The notes under the pieces were generated by a model, which saw nothing but the letters and a program-made list of their open reading frames with translations, was not told where the DNA came from and searched no databases. Positions 15,584-24,948 of a stretch of DNA of 64,000 bases are shown in pieces. This DNA comes from Sphaerisporangium krabiense. Its GTDB lineage: Bacteria; Actinomycetota; Actinomycetes; Streptosporangiales; Streptosporangiaceae. The stretch lies in the NCBI RefSeq assembly GCF_014200435.1, contig NZ_JACHBR010000001.1, positions 1,674,001-1,738,000 of the forward strand, in the 5' to 3' direction. The position numbers were made by a program, and so were the translations under genes. The first letter of the stretch is position 1; the number at the start of each line of letters is the position of its first letter.

Positions 15584-15665
15584 GCCACGCCCCTCGGACG
15601 GGGGGTGAGGTGGTGCGGCTGCTCCATCGGGCCATGTTCCTCGGGTGGGTGGTGTGGCTCGGCCA

Positions 15666-16052
15666 TCACGTCATGCCTCTTGGTTGGGTGGTGAGGTGGC
15701 GGCCCATGCGGGCGACGAGGTGGGCCATCTCGTAGGCGATGAGGCCGGCGTCCGCGCGCATGCCGCTGAGGACGGCGAGGCAGCTGCCGTCGCCGGCCGC
15801 CGAGACGAACAGCAGCGCCGCCTCCATCTCCACGATGGTCTGGCGGACGGCGCCGCCCTCGAAGCGCATGGCGGTGCCCTTGGCGAGGCTCTGGAAGGCG
15901 GCCGCGACGGCCGAGAGGTGCTCGGCGTCCTCGCGGAGCAGCCCCCCGGAGGCGGCCACGCGCAGGCCGTCGTTGGACAGGATGATCGCGTGCCGCACGT
16001 CCGTCACCCGCGCCACGAAGTCGTCCAGCAACCAGTTGAGCTCTGTGGACAT
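15666..16052 (-). CDS. Roadblock/LC7 protein of second conservon (CvnB-like)
   Basis: 128-residue roadblock domain protein: TELNWLLDDFVARVTDVRHA and a C-terminal YEMAHLVARMGRHL. The frame is open 12 codons further up, but ATG 16052 has a GAGGAGGT ribosome site lying in the last codons of the kinase gene and matches the family start. It lies one nucleotide after the kinase stop and is clearly the same operon. Confidence 0.92.
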   Translation of the reverse strand: MSTELNWLLDDFVARVTDVRHAIILSNDGLRVAASGGLLREDAEHLSAVAAAFQSLAKGTAMRFEGGAVRQTIVEMEAALLFVSAAGDGSCLAVLSGMRADAGLIAYEMAHLVARMGRHLTTQPRGMT

Positions 16053-16053
16053 C

Positions 16054-18393
16054 TCACACCTCCTCGCCGTCTTGTTCGCCGGCGGCACGTCCGCGCCGCC
16101 AGCCGGATTGCAGGGAACTCAGCAATGCCCTGGCCTCCTCGGGGGATCGTTCCTCCGGTGTCCCAGGCCGCTCCCACTGGGGCTGGGCCGCGGGGCTCTT
16201 CTTGCGGACCCGCCGGGGCAGCCCCCCTCCTGGGGATCCCGTGGAGCCCGCAGAGCCCGAGGAGTCCGGCGAATCCGAGGACTCCGAGGGGGAGGAGGGA
16301 TCCGGAGCCGCGTCGCCGGGCTTGGGCGCCTTCCCGGGCAGGTGGGCGGGGCCGGACGCCTGCGTCTCTGGGTCGGGAAGCGGGGTCGGGTCGGACGTCT
16401 CGGCGCCTGGGTCGGGAGCGGGAAGCCGGGCGGGGACGGACGTCCGGGCGTCGGGGGTGGGGACGGGGGTGAGGGCGCGTATCGGAGGGCGCGTGGTGTC
16501 GGCGCGGTGGACCGTGGTCAGGGAGTCGGGGAGGAGGACGATCGCCGTGGTGCCGCCGTAGGCGGAGGCGCGCAGCTCGACCCGGATGTCGTGCCGGGCC
16601 GCCAGGCGGGCGACGACGTGCAGGCCGAGCCGGTCGGTCTCGGTGGGGTCGAACTCGGGAGGGCTGGACAGCTTGGCGTTCAGCGCCCACTGCTCCTCGT
16701 CGGTGAGGCCGAGCCCGCGGTCCTCGATCTCCACCGCCAGGCCGCGCGCGACCAGCTCGCCGCGCACGGTGACGTCGGTGGCGGCCGGGGAGAACCTGGT
16801 GGCGTTCTCGACGAGCTCGGCGCACAGGTGGATGACGTCGGCGGCGGCGTCGCGGGCGATGGTGACGTTCGGCATGGGCAGCACGCGCACCCGCGTGTAG
16901 TCCTCGACCTCGGCCACGGCGGCGCGCAGGGCGTCGATGGCGGCCACGTCGTCGCGGTAGGTGCGCCCGGGGTTGCCGCCCGCGAGGACGACCAGGCCCT
17001 CGGCGTGCCGGCGCATGCGGGTGGTGAGGTGGTCGACGCGGAACAGTTCGCGCAGGATGTCGGGGTCCTCCACCGAGCGCTGCAGGCCGTCGAGCACCTT
17101 GAGCTGGGCTTGGAGCAGCGTCTGGTTGCGCCGCGCGAGGTTGCGCAGGACCTTGCCCGAGGTGTCGCGGACGCGGGCCTGCTCGGCGGCGCTGTGCACG
17201 GCGGTGCGCTGGACGGTGCCGAACGCCGTGCCGACGTCGCGCACCTCGGTGGTGGTGGAGCGCACGGTGATCGGCGGCGCCTCGGCGTCGGCGTCGACCT
17301 GCTCGCCGCGCCGCAGGCGGTCGATGAGGCGCGGCAGCCGTACGCCGGCCAGGTCGGTGGCCGAGTTCCTCAGCTCCCTGAGCTCCCTGCTCAGGCCGCT
17401 GCCCACGCGGACGGCGACGATGAGCGAGGTGACGACGGCGAGCAGGCCGAGCACGCCGGCGATCCCGGCGCGGACGAAGCTGCCGACGGCCATCGGCCGG
17501 GCGGCGGCGACGAGCGTCTCGCCCGCCTGGGTGAGCGTCCTCTGGTAGGAGCCGTCCACCTCGTCGGTGATCGACCGCAGCTGCTCGTGGGAGTATTCGA
17601 GGCCGGGCCCGGCCAGCAGCGCGTCCTCCATGGCGGTGAGCCGGTGGAAGGACCCGGAGGCCGCCAGGGTGGCGAACGGCTCGCGGACGCCGGCCGGCAG
17701 CTCGGTGAGCGCCTGGTCGAACAGGAAGCGGCGGGTGGTGACGAGGCGGGCGAACAGCCGCCGCTCGGTGGGGTGCATCGTCCGGCCGGCGATCAGGGCC
17801 CCGGAGGCGAGCGCGCGTTCCCGGGTGAGGAACTCCTTGGAGTAGGCCATCGCGATGAGGCCGCGCGTGCGCTGTTGGATCGACACGTCGTTGACGACGC
17901 TCATGCTGGTGACGAGCCGCTGCATGGCGTCGGAGAACTTGGCGAACTCCCGGGTGAGCGCGGGCAGGTCCACCGAGCCGACGTCGACGGCGGAGCGGGT
18001 GGCGTCGAGCCGGTCCATCGCGGCCATCGCGTCGGCGAAGCCGGTCCGCATGGCGGGGGTGGAGAGGGCTTGCTGGGCGTCGGGGCCGAGGGCGAGCCGC
18101 CGCATGCGCTCGCGGTACTCGTCGGTGCGCTGCCGCTGCTCGATCAGCGCGTCACGGTTGCGCTGGGAGCGGGCGCCGAGGTACTCGGCGGAGAGCACGT
18201 GCTCGTGCTGCAGGGCGATGGTGAGGTCCTCGGCGGGCCTGCCGATGTTGTCGTAGAGGGCCGAGACCGAGAGCAGGTTGGCGGACTCCCGCGTCGTGAC
18301 CGCGGCCCCGAAGATCCACAGGGCGGCGAGGGAGAGGAGCGGGATCACGAGAAGGGCGGTGATCTTGAATCGGATGGACCTGCTCGATGCCAT
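16054..18393 (-). CDS. Conservon-type sensor histidine kinase (CvnA-like), second copy
   Basis: 779-residue membrane kinase-like ATPase with the same plan as the protein at 134: N-terminal membrane segment FKITALLVIPLLSLAALWIF, a helical extracytoplasmic domain, a second membrane segment near residues 305-330, HAMP, and a HATPase domain with HLCAELVENATRFSP and EDRGLGLTDEE (about 515-620). A tail rich in Pro, Ser and Asp ends the protein. Sequence identity to the first kinase is patchy, so they are old paralogues. Head of the operon kinase-roadblock-DUF742. Confidence 0.92.
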   Translation of the reverse strand: MASSRSIRFKITALLVIPLLSLAALWIFGAAVTTRESANLLSVSALYDNIGRPAEDLTIALQHEHVLSAEYLGARSQRNRDALIEQRQRTDEYRERMRRLALGPDAQQALSTPAMRTGFADAMAAMDRLDATRSAVDVGSVDLPALTREFAKFSDAMQRLVTSMSVVNDVSIQQRTRGLIAMAYSKEFLTRERALASGALIAGRTMHPTERRLFARLVTTRRFLFDQALTELPAGVREPFATLAASGSFHRLTAMEDALLAGPGLEYSHEQLRSITDEVDGSYQRTLTQAGETLVAAARPMAVGSFVRAGIAGVLGLLAVVTSLIVAVRVGSGLSRELRELRNSATDLAGVRLPRLIDRLRRGEQVDADAEAPPITVRSTTTEVRDVGTAFGTVQRTAVHSAAEQARVRDTSGKVLRNLARRNQTLLQAQLKVLDGLQRSVEDPDILRELFRVDHLTTRMRRHAEGLVVLAGGNPGRTYRDDVAAIDALRAAVAEVEDYTRVRVLPMPNVTIARDAAADVIHLCAELVENATRFSPAATDVTVRGELVARGLAVEIEDRGLGLTDEEQWALNAKLSSPPEFDPTETDRLGLHVVARLAARHDIRVELRASAYGGTTAIVLLPDSLTTVHRADTTRPPIRALTPVPTPDARTSVPARLPAPDPGAETSDPTPLPDPETQASGPAHLPGKAPKPGDAAPDPSSPSESSDSPDSSGSAGSTGSPGGGLPRRVRKKSPAAQPQWERPGTPEERSPEEARALLSSLQSGWRRGRAAGEQDGEEV

Positions 18394-18525
18394 GACACCT
18401 CATCGGTCGGCGGGGTGCCGTGACGGACCGGCAGCCGAGGGTGAAGATCGCCGAAGAGACTAGCATCGTGACGGGTGCTCTTCTTGATGAATCTGTGATA
18501 TTTGGTGAATTAATCCCTTCGGGGG

Positions 18526-19221
18526 CTAGTGTCGGCTTAGTACGGCTGTGGCATGAGCTGTGCCTCTTGCGGTGTTTTCCAGGCCGGTCCGCGCACCGCT
18601 CACCGACTCCAGCCAGACCATCCGGACGAGCCGCACCAGCGGGACCTGAACGACCGCGATGTCCACCGCGAACAGCGCCCACTGCACGAGCCCCACCATG
18701 TCCTGGTGGCCCGGCAGCGACACGTAGATCAGCGCCGCCAGGCCGCCGCCCGCGCCGAGCGCCAGCCACTCCAGCGGCCGGGCCGCCGCCGTCCAGCGCG
18801 CGTCCTCGCCGAAGCGGCGCACCATCAGCGCCGAGGCCCCGGCCATGCACATCAGGGCCGCCGCCACGAGCACGTCCGCCACGACGGTGCCGGGCAGGAC
18901 GGCGGCGCCGGCCAGCGCGCCCGCCCAGCCGAGCATCAGGCGCTCCGGCCACCCCGAGACGGGCGCCCGCACGGCCCGCAGGCCCGCCAGCAACGGCAGC
19001 ACCGCGAGCCCGAACAGGGCCAGCGCGATCGCGGTGTACCCGCCGTGCTCCAGGGCCGCGTACCGGCCGATCGTCAGGTCGACGCGGTCGTACGGCGCGT
19101 CGAGCTGGCCGGCCGCGAGCATGGCCGCCCCGGCCAGCATGCCGGAGGCGGCGATCAAGGGGTAAAGCCTTCTGAGGGGCAGCATGTGATCCAGACTGCC
19201 CCGAAACGGCTCCGCGAACAT
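18526..19221 (-). CDS. Polytopic membrane protein, DUF998-like
   Basis: 231-residue protein with about six hydrophobic segments, for example LIAASGMLAGAAMLAAGQL, IALALFGLAVLPLLAGL and VADVLVAAALMCMAGASALM. The pattern and length fit DUF998-type integral membrane proteins of unknown function; the family call is tentative. Two starts are possible (ATG 19221 or 19185). It lies 41 bp downstream of the xylulokinase gene on the same strand and may be co-transcribed, although no functional link is known. Confidence 0.65.
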   Translation of the reverse strand: MFAEPFRGSLDHMLPLRRLYPLIAASGMLAGAAMLAAGQLDAPYDRVDLTIGRYAALEHGGYTAIALALFGLAVLPLLAGLRAVRAPVSGWPERLMLGWAGALAGAAVLPGTVVADVLVAAALMCMAGASALMVRRFGEDARWTAAARPLEWLALGAGGGLAALIYVSLPGHQDMVGLVQWALFAVDIAVVQVPLVRLVRMVWLESVSGARTGLENTARGTAHATAVLSRH

Positions 19222-19262
19222 CAGGTGCCGCCCCTGATCCGACCCCTGAGAACGCCTCAGGG

Positions 19263-20708
19263 TCACTCGGGGACGCACCCCCGGGTCGCCTCGGCGTACC
19301 GCGCCCTGACCTCGGGCCGGGGCTCGGCCTCGTAGGTCCGCGGCGACCCCGTCGCCCAGGCCGGCGGCTCCGCCGACCCCGTGAGCAGCCAGGCCGCCTG
19401 CCGCGCGGCCCCGTCGGCGACGTGCTCCCCCGGCTCCGGCACCAGCACGGGACGCCCGAACACCGACGGCGCAACGCGGCGCACCGCCTCGGACCTGGCG
19501 CCGCCGCCGATGAGCAGCACCCGGGCCGGGTCGAGGCCGAGCGCGTCCAGGGCGTCGGCGAGCCCGCACAGCATGCCCTCCACCGCCGCGCGGGCGAAGT
19601 GGGCGGAGGTGGAGTTGGCGAGCCGCAGCCCGTGCACCGAGCCGGTGGCGCCGGGCCGGTTCGGCGTCCGCTCCCCCTCCAGGTACGGCACCAGGACCAG
19701 GCCGTCCGCCCCGGGCGGCGCCTGGAGCGCCAGGTCGGACAGTCCCGCCGGGGTGACGCCGAGGACGCCGGCCGCCGCGTCCAGCACGCGGGCGGCGTTG
19801 AGGGTGGCGACCAGGGGGAGGAAGCGCCCGGTCGCGTCGGCGAAGCCCGCCACAGCGCCGGACTCGTCCGACGAGGGCCGGTCGGCGACCGCGAACGCCG
19901 TCCCCGAGGTGCCGATGGAGATCACCACGTCGCCGGGCCGGGCGCCGACGCCGAGCGCGGCGGCCATGTTGTCCCCGGTGCCCGCCGCGAGCCGTACGCC
20001 CTCGCCGCGACCCGCGCTCGCCGCGGCCTCGGCCCGGCCGGCCTCGCCGGTGGGCCCCAGCACGTGGGGCACGTGCGCGCGGTGGCCGAGTGCCCGTTCC
20101 AGCAGGTCGAAGCGGTAGAAACCAGTGGCGGGCGACCAGTAGCCCGTGCCCGAGGCGTCGCCGCGGTCGGTGGTGAGGGCCTCGACGCCGTGCGCTCCGG
20201 CCAGGCGCCAGGTCAGCCAGTCGTGGGGCAGGCACACGGCCGCCGTGCGGGCCGCGTCGCCGGGCTCGTGCTCGGCCAGCCAGCGCAGCTTGGTCACGGT
20301 GAACGACGCCACGGGCACGCTGCCCACGGCTGTGGCCCACGCCCGCGGCCCGCCCAGCTCGGCGACCAGGTCGCGGGCGGCGCCGGCGGACCGGGTGTCG
20401 TTCCAGAGCAGCGCGTCCCTGACGACCTCGCCGCGCTCGTCGAGGCAGACCATGCCGTGCTGCTGGGCCGCCACGGCGAGCGCGTCCACGTCGCCGAGGC
20501 CGCCCGCGTCCTCGACGGCCCGGGACAGCGCGGCCCACCAGCGTCCGGGGTCGACCTCTGTGCCGGGCGGGTGCGGCGCGCGGCCCTCGCGGACCAGGGC
20601 CCCGGTCTCGGCGTCCCTGACGACGACCTTGCAGCTCTGCGTCGAGGAGTCGACCCCCGCGACGCGGGCCACCCCCTCGCCGGCCTTCCTGGGTACGTAC
20701 GTGTCCAC
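19263..20708 (-). CDS. xylB: Xylulokinase (FGGY family)
   Basis: 481-residue sugar kinase that phosphorylates D-xylulose to xylulose 5-phosphate for the pentose phosphate pathway. N-terminal phosphate loop [15 protein letters not shown], substrate-region [17 protein letters not shown], a second phosphate motif [10 protein letters not shown], and the adenosine motif [16 protein letters not shown]. The length is normal. The start at 20708 gives a 14-residue extension before the first strand. No xylose isomerase or transporter is in the window, so the substrate rests on homology alone. Confidence 0.9.
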   Translation of the reverse strand: MDTYVPRKAGEGVARVAGVDSSTQSCKVVVRDAETGALVREGRAPHPPGTEVDPGRWWAALSRAVEDAGGLGDVDALAVAAQQHGMVCLDERGEVVRDALLWNDTRSAGAARDLVAELGGPRAWATAVGSVPVASFTVTKLRWLAEHEPGDAARTAAVCLPHDWLTWRLAGAHGVEALTTDRGDASGTGYWSPATGFYRFDLLERALGHRAHVPHVLGPTGEAGRAEAAASAGRGEGVRLAAGTGDNMAAALGVGARPGDVVISIGTSGTAFAVADRPSSDESGAVAGFADATGRFLPLVATLNAARVLDAAAGVLGVTPAGLSDLALQAPPGADGLVLVPYLEGERTPNRPGATGSVHGLRLANSTSAHFARAAVEGMLCGLADALDALGLDPARVLLIGGGARSEAVRRVAPSVFGRPVLVPEPGEHVADGAARQAAWLLTGSAEPPAWATGSPRTYEAEPRPEVRARYAEATRGCVPE

Positions 20709-20784
20709 GGCCCTCCCGAGTCAGTCCATGGTACGGACGGCCGACGCCGGCCACCTCGCCGCCAGGACCTCGTCCTCGGCAATA

Positions 20785-20830
20785 GTTGAACCCTCAAATG
20801 ACTCGGGCTAGAATTGGTTGAGAGTTCAAC
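20785..20830. promoter_or_regulatory. Two TTGA-N4-TCAA operator-like sites before the VOC gene
   Basis: GTTGAACCCTCAA at 20785-20797 and TTGAGAGTTCAAC at 20818-20830 are inverted copies of each other with one mismatch. Each is also a small palindrome, TTGA-N4-TCAA. Their centres are 33 bp apart, on one face of the helix. The right site ends 17 nt before the VOC start. A MarR-, HxlR- or TetR-like repressor is plausible, but none is adjacent. Confidence 0.55.
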
Positions 20831-20847
20831 AAATGGGGGAGACCGCC

Positions 20848-21357
20848 ATGCCCGTCCACCGCCTCAACCACGCCGTCCTGTACGTGCGCGACGTCGAGCG
20901 CAGCGTCGCCTTCTACGAGCGGGCCCTCGGCTTCCGCGTCGTCATGGGCTTCCCCGGCGCCGCCTTCCTCCAGGCGCCCGGGTCCAGCAACGACCACGAC
21001 CTCGGGCTCTTCCAGATCGGCAAGGCCGCGGGCCCCTCCCAGGCGGGCGCCGCCACCGTCGGCCTGTACCACCTGGCCTGGGAGGTCGACACCCTGGACG
21101 ACCTGGAGGAGATCGCCGTACGGCTGCGCGAGATGGGCGCGCTGGTCGGCGCCTCGGACCACTCCACCACCAAGGCCCTGTACGCCAAGGACCCCGACGG
21201 GCTGGAGTTCGAGGTCTCCTGGCTGGTCCCGGCGTCGCTGATCACCGAGGAGACGATCGCCGGGCGCTCCAGCATCCAGCCGCTGGACATCGCCCGCGAG
21301 AAGGAGCGCTACGGCGCGACCACCCGGGGCGGGATCGGCGTCTCCGTCGCCGGCTGA
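20848..21357 (+). CDS. VOC/glyoxalase superfamily protein
   Basis: 169-residue protein with a VOC metalloenzyme domain: RLNHAVLYVRDVERSVAFYE at the N-terminus, GLYHLAWEVDTLDDL in the middle and KDPDGLEFEVSWLVP at the end, with His, His and Glu in metal-ligand positions. Substrates in this superfamily range from methylglyoxal adducts to catechols and antibiotics and cannot be read from sequence. ATG 20848 has a GGGGGAGA ribosome site; the upstream ATG 20833 and frame from 20818 lie in the operator region. Confidence 0.85.
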   Translation: MPVHRLNHAVLYVRDVERSVAFYERALGFRVVMGFPGAAFLQAPGSSNDHDLGLFQIGKAAGPSQAGAATVGLYHLAWEVDTLDDLEEIAVRLREMGALVGASDHSTTKALYAKDPDGLEFEVSWLVPASLITEETIAGRSSIQPLDIAREKERYGATTRGGIGVSVAG

Positions 21358-21363
21358 GCCCCG

Positions 21364-21738
21364 TCAGGGCTCGCCGAGTTCCTTGACGGCCTCCTCGACC
21401 GTCTCGCGCGACTGCAGGTGACGCTCCAGGCCGCTGATCCGCATCCGCCGCCGCAGATGGAGAGGGACGGCGGCCAGCAGGAGCCGTCCCTTGGCCGAGG
21501 TCACCTGGTTGAACGCGTAGATGAGCGCGCCCAGCCCCGCGGAGTCGCAGAAGCGCACCTCGTGGAGGTCGATGACGACACGGGGGCCCTCCTGGTCGGA
21601 GGACCATGCCCCGTCGATGTGGGCGTAGAACATCGGCGTGCCCTCGAAGTCGAGCTCGCCCACGACGCTGAGCACCGTGCAATGCTCCAGCCGCTCAACA
21701 CGGATTTCCACATGAGGCCCGTGCTGTGACGCTGGCAT
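21364..21738 (-). CDS. STAS-domain anti-sigma factor antagonist
   Basis: 124-residue STAS protein. Core: CTVLSVVGELDFEGTPMFYA, then PRVVIDLHEVRFCDSAGLGA with the phosphorylatable Ser in the DSAG motif. Proteins of this type release sigma factors by binding anti-sigma kinases, such as the HATPase encoded at 14577, although that pairing is speculative. The frame is open to 21816; ATG 21738 is chosen as it begins just before the STAS fold. The start is uncertain. Confidence 0.85.
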   Translation of the reverse strand: MPASQHGPHVEIRVERLEHCTVLSVVGELDFEGTPMFYAHIDGAWSSDQEGPRVVIDLHEVRFCDSAGLGALIYAFNQVTSAKGRLLLAAVPLHLRRRMRISGLERHLQSRETVEEAVKELGEP

Positions 21739-21826
21739 GGAGGTGCGTCCCTTCTTCCGACGTAGCTTTTCGGCGGATCTGTGCATGGTATGCCGCGATC
21801 CATCCTGAATGGCCACTTAGAGATTC

Positions 21827-23092
21827 TCACACCTCACCGGTCGCGGGTGAGCCCTCCTCGCTCAAGAGCCCTGCCCGGGACGCCAGCAGCGCGTCCACCG
21901 CGTCCGGATCCCCCAGCAGCGCCCAGGCCCGCACCGGATCGCCGAACAGGTTGACGAAGTGGTCGGCCACGAACGGATCCCGGGCCGCGGCGCCGAACAG
22001 GCGCAGCACGTGGTCGGGGGGCGTGCCGAGGAACGCGTTCGTCCAGTCGGTCACCGGGCCCGCGACCTTCCACATCTCCGTGGCCAGCGACCGGGCGAAC
22101 TCCTCGTCGTACGGGCCGCCCCCGGCGATGGCGTCGGCGGTGACCCAGGCGCAGTGCGACCCGAGGTTGGCGCCCTGCCCGGTGATCGGGTCGTTGGTGA
22201 TCCACGCGTCCCCGATGGCCAGCGCGATCCGCCCGCTCGGCAGCGTCGCGAAGGGCCTGCGGACCACCGGGGTCACCCCGCCCTGCAGCACGTCGTCCGG
22301 GCCGAGCAGGTCGAACGCGCCGGGCTCGATCCGCTCGGCGAGGCGGGGGGCGTGCTCGGCCAGCGTCTTCTCCAGCAGGTGCAGGAACAGGCCGGGGTTC
22401 TCGCGGTAGGAGAGCTTGGTCGCCGGCTCGATCGGGCCGCCCGGGATCGCCTCGACGAGGATCCCGGTGACCATCCCGCCGTGCGCCACCATCGGCAACG
22501 AGAACACCTCGCCGGCGCCGGGCGACACGTTGTAGCTGAAGAAGCCGTTCAACGTCACCCCCGTGTACAGGCCGGCGAGCAGCGAGCGCCGCGGGCGGTC
22601 GTAGGGGGAGCGGCGGCCGTCGCGGGGGAACAGCTCGGCCACCGAGCGGCGGCCCGCCGCCACGACCATCAGCTCGTGCCCGGCCGACCAGGCGTCCACC
22701 TCGCGCGCCCCCGGCGGCTCCGGTGTCGGCACGACCCGCCCGCCGCGCGCGGTGTAGTCGTCGTACAGGGCCGGCAGCAGGACGCGGAAGTCGGCCGCGT
22801 GGAACGGATCGGCCAGCGTCCCGCGGAACTCCAGCGGCGGCGTGCCGCCGACGTGGACGCGGGCGCCGCTGACCAGGCTGCCCTCCAGCCGGCCGTGGAC
22901 GCTGCCGAGGATCTCCTCGCGCTCCTGGGCGCGCCGCATGCGCGCGACCGTGTTCGGCAGCCGGCCGGCGCGCAGCTCGTCGGCCGTCTTCTCGGCGTAC
23001 AAGGTCACCTCGACGCCGAGCTGCTGCAGGCGCAGGGCCAGCGTCAGCCCCGAGATCCCGGTGCCGACGATGCCGATGCCACTGCTCGTCAT
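21827..23092 (-). CDS. FAD-dependent monooxygenase, styrene/indole monooxygenase-like
   Basis: 421-residue flavoprotein. FAD Rossmann motif GIGIVGTGISGLTLALRL at residues 5-22, and the late FAD-binding block AIGDAWITNDPITGQGAN. The arrangement matches StyA-type group E monooxygenases, which epoxidise aryl alkenes or indole with FADH2 supplied by a separate reductase; no reductase gene is adjacent. ATG 23092 has a GGAAGGAGA ribosome site; the frame upstream of it is not needed. Substrate unknown. Confidence 0.82.
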   Translation of the reverse strand: MTSSGIGIVGTGISGLTLALRLQQLGVEVTLYAEKTADELRAGRLPNTVARMRRAQEREEILGSVHGRLEGSLVSGARVHVGGTPPLEFRGTLADPFHAADFRVLLPALYDDYTARGGRVVPTPEPPGAREVDAWSAGHELMVVAAGRRSVAELFPRDGRRSPYDRPRRSLLAGLYTGVTLNGFFSYNVSPGAGEVFSLPMVAHGGMVTGILVEAIPGGPIEPATKLSYRENPGLFLHLLEKTLAEHAPRLAERIEPGAFDLLGPDDVLQGGVTPVVRRPFATLPSGRIALAIGDAWITNDPITGQGANLGSHCAWVTADAIAGGGPYDEEFARSLATEMWKVAGPVTDWTNAFLGTPPDHVLRLFGAAARDPFVADHFVNLFGDPVRAWALLGDPDAVDALLASRAGLLSEEGSPATGEV

Positions 23093-23342
23093 CTTCCGTC
23101 TCCTTCCTTTGCCGTCGATTGAGGAGCAGGTCTCTTGGCATGCGGTCAACGAAAGCTTGGCGTACGGTCGGCGTCGCCGTCGTGGCTGGTCGGCGCGTAA
23201 CGGCCGGGCGCTTTCCCGGTGGACGGGACCACCGGATCATGCCCGGCACACTTTGTTCGATCTTTGGGCCCGCGGGAGGACACCGTTGCCCGGCCTGGCC
23301 GTTCTACTGGTGAGTGCCAGAAACGTCCCAGGAAGGATGCGC

Positions 23343-23921
23343 ATGAGCATTCCCGACGGCCCGGACGGTCCACCCGTCCCGGTGCCCGCGGGCGCCACCA
23401 ACACCGGGGACGGCGTCGTCCACGGCATCGGCCCCGTCACGGTGGACGCCTACATCGACTTCCAGTGCCCGTTCTGCAAGCAGTTCGCGCTCACCTCGGG
23501 CCCGACCCTGGACAAGCTGGTGGAGAGCCGCGCGATCACGCTGGTGTACCACCCGATGGCCTTCCTGGACGCGGCGTCCACCAACCGGTACTCGTCGCGG
23601 GCGGCGTCGGCCTCGGGGTGCGCCGCCGACCACGGCGGGTTCGTGCCGTACCACTACGCGCTATTCGTCGAGCAGCCCCCCGAGGGCGGGCCCGGCCTCA
23701 CCGACGACGAGCTGATCGCGCTCGGCCCGGCGGCCGGGGTCGAGGACCCGAGCTTCGCGGTGTGCGTGCGCGCGCACCGGTACGTGGACTGGGCGGCGGC
23801 GGTGACGGCGGCGGCCGCGCGGCGCGGGGTGAACGCGACGCCGACGGTCTTCGTCCAGGGCGTGCCCGTTCCGGCCAACCCTCAGATGATCGCCTCGGCG
23901 GTCGCCGCGGTCACCGCCTGA
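23343..23921 (+). CDS. DsbA-family thioredoxin-fold protein
   Basis: 192-residue protein with a thioredoxin-type active site CPFC in DAYIDFQCPFCKQFAL and the cis-Pro loop ATPTVFVQGVPVP. The N-terminus is short and has no clear signal peptide or membrane anchor, so it may be cytoplasmic, unlike many actinobacterial DsbA-like proteins. ATG 23343 is spaced 6 nt from GGAAGG; ATG 23337 is possible. The stop codon lies in a 23-bp tandem repeat. Confidence 0.85.
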   Translation: MSIPDGPDGPPVPVPAGATNTGDGVVHGIGPVTVDAYIDFQCPFCKQFALTSGPTLDKLVESRAITLVYHPMAFLDAASTNRYSSRAASASGCAADHGGFVPYHYALFVEQPPEGGPGLTDDELIALGPAAGVEDPSFAVCVRAHRYVDWAAAVTAAAARRGVNATPTVFVQGVPVPANPQMIASAVAAVTA

Positions 23922-23969
23922 CCGTCGCCGCGGTCACCGCCTGACCGTCGCCGCGGCGACGCCTGATCC
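23901..23969. repeat. Three 23-bp tandem repeats across the DsbA-like stop codon
   Basis: Copies at 23901-23923 and 23924-23946 are identical (start GTCGCCGCGGTCACCGCC), and a third at 23947-23969 differs at a few bases. Copy 1 contains the gene's last codons and TGA. The 23-bp period is not a multiple of three, so copy number does not change the protein. Confidence 0.85.
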
Positions 23970-24033
23970 TCGCCGCGGCGCGGCCGTGCGATCTCCGCCT
24001 AGGCCGTGCGGTCGCGCCGTCACCGGGGCGCGC

Positions 24034-24948
24034 TCATCCGTTGAGCAGCGCGTTCACCTCTGCCATGCGCTCGAAGTGGCGGGTCCAGTCCGGCCGGTCG
24101 GTCATGAGGACGGCCCGCTCGGCGCCCGCCTCGGCGTAGGCGGCGAGCTGTTCCGCGGCCTCGCGCGCGTCCCCGCTCACCGGGATCTCGCGCGCCTCCT
24201 CCGGCGGCACGCCGTAACCCTGGGCCACCGCCGCCGCGACCGCCTCGCGCTCGGCCCGGCCCCCGCCGAGGACCGCGGGGACGCCGACCGTGACCACCGG
24301 CGCGGGCCTCCCCTTCTCGGCGGCCTCCTCGCGCAGCCGCGCGACCTGGCGGGCGAGCGTCCTCGGCGCGATCGCCGAGGGGAACCAGCCGTCCCCGTAC
24401 TCCAGCGCCCGGCGCAGCGCCACCTTCCCGTTCCCCCCGACCAGGATCGGCGGCACGGCGGCGGACGGCGTGAGCGTGGCCTTCGGGCGGCCGGGCTCGT
24501 GCGGCAGCACGGTCGCCTCGCCCGCCAGCAGGCCGGGCAGCGCGGCGAGCGCGGCGTCGGTGCGCGCCCCGCGCTCGGCGAACGGCACGCCCGCCGCCTC
24601 CCACCCGGCGGTGCCGTGCGGCACCCCGCCGGAACCGACGCCGAGCAGCACCCGTCCGCCGGAGACGTGCTGCAACGAGCCGATCTGCTTGGCGGCCCAG
24701 GCCAGCGGGCGCATGGCGATCACCATCACGCTGAAGCCCAGCTTGACGCGCGAGGTGGCCCCCGCGGCGGCGGCGAGCGCGATCGTGCTGTCGATGATGG
24801 GCACCACGGGGATCAGGTGGTCGGCGGCCCAGACCGACTCCAGCCCCAGCTCGTCGGCCAGGACGGCGTGCGCCCGGACGTCGCCGAGCTCGGCGAACCC
24901 GGGGCCGCGGCCGGTGGTGGGCAGGCCGACTCCGATGTGGAGGGACAT
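24034..24948 (-). CDS. LLM-class (F420/FMN) flavin-dependent oxidoreductase
   Basis: 304-residue luciferase-like TIM-barrel oxidoreductase: MSLHIGVGLPTTGRGPGF at the N-terminus, ESVWAADHLIPV, and GGRVLLGVGSGGVPHGTAGW in the cofactor region. Actinobacterial members commonly use F420 or FMN. It starts directly after the stop of the upstream dehydrogenase gene (TGA then ATG), so the two are translationally linked and probably regulated by the TetR protein encoded at 26056. Confidence 0.88.
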   Translation of the reverse strand: MSLHIGVGLPTTGRGPGFAELGDVRAHAVLADELGLESVWAADHLIPVVPIIDSTIALAAAAGATSRVKLGFSVMVIAMRPLAWAAKQIGSLQHVSGGRVLLGVGSGGVPHGTAGWEAAGVPFAERGARTDAALAALPGLLAGEATVLPHEPGRPKATLTPSAAVPPILVGGNGKVALRRALEYGDGWFPSAIAPRTLARQVARLREEAAEKGRPAPVVTVGVPAVLGGGRAEREAVAAAVAQGYGVPPEEAREIPVSGDAREAAEQLAAYAEAGAERAVLMTDRPDWTRHFERMAEVNALLNG

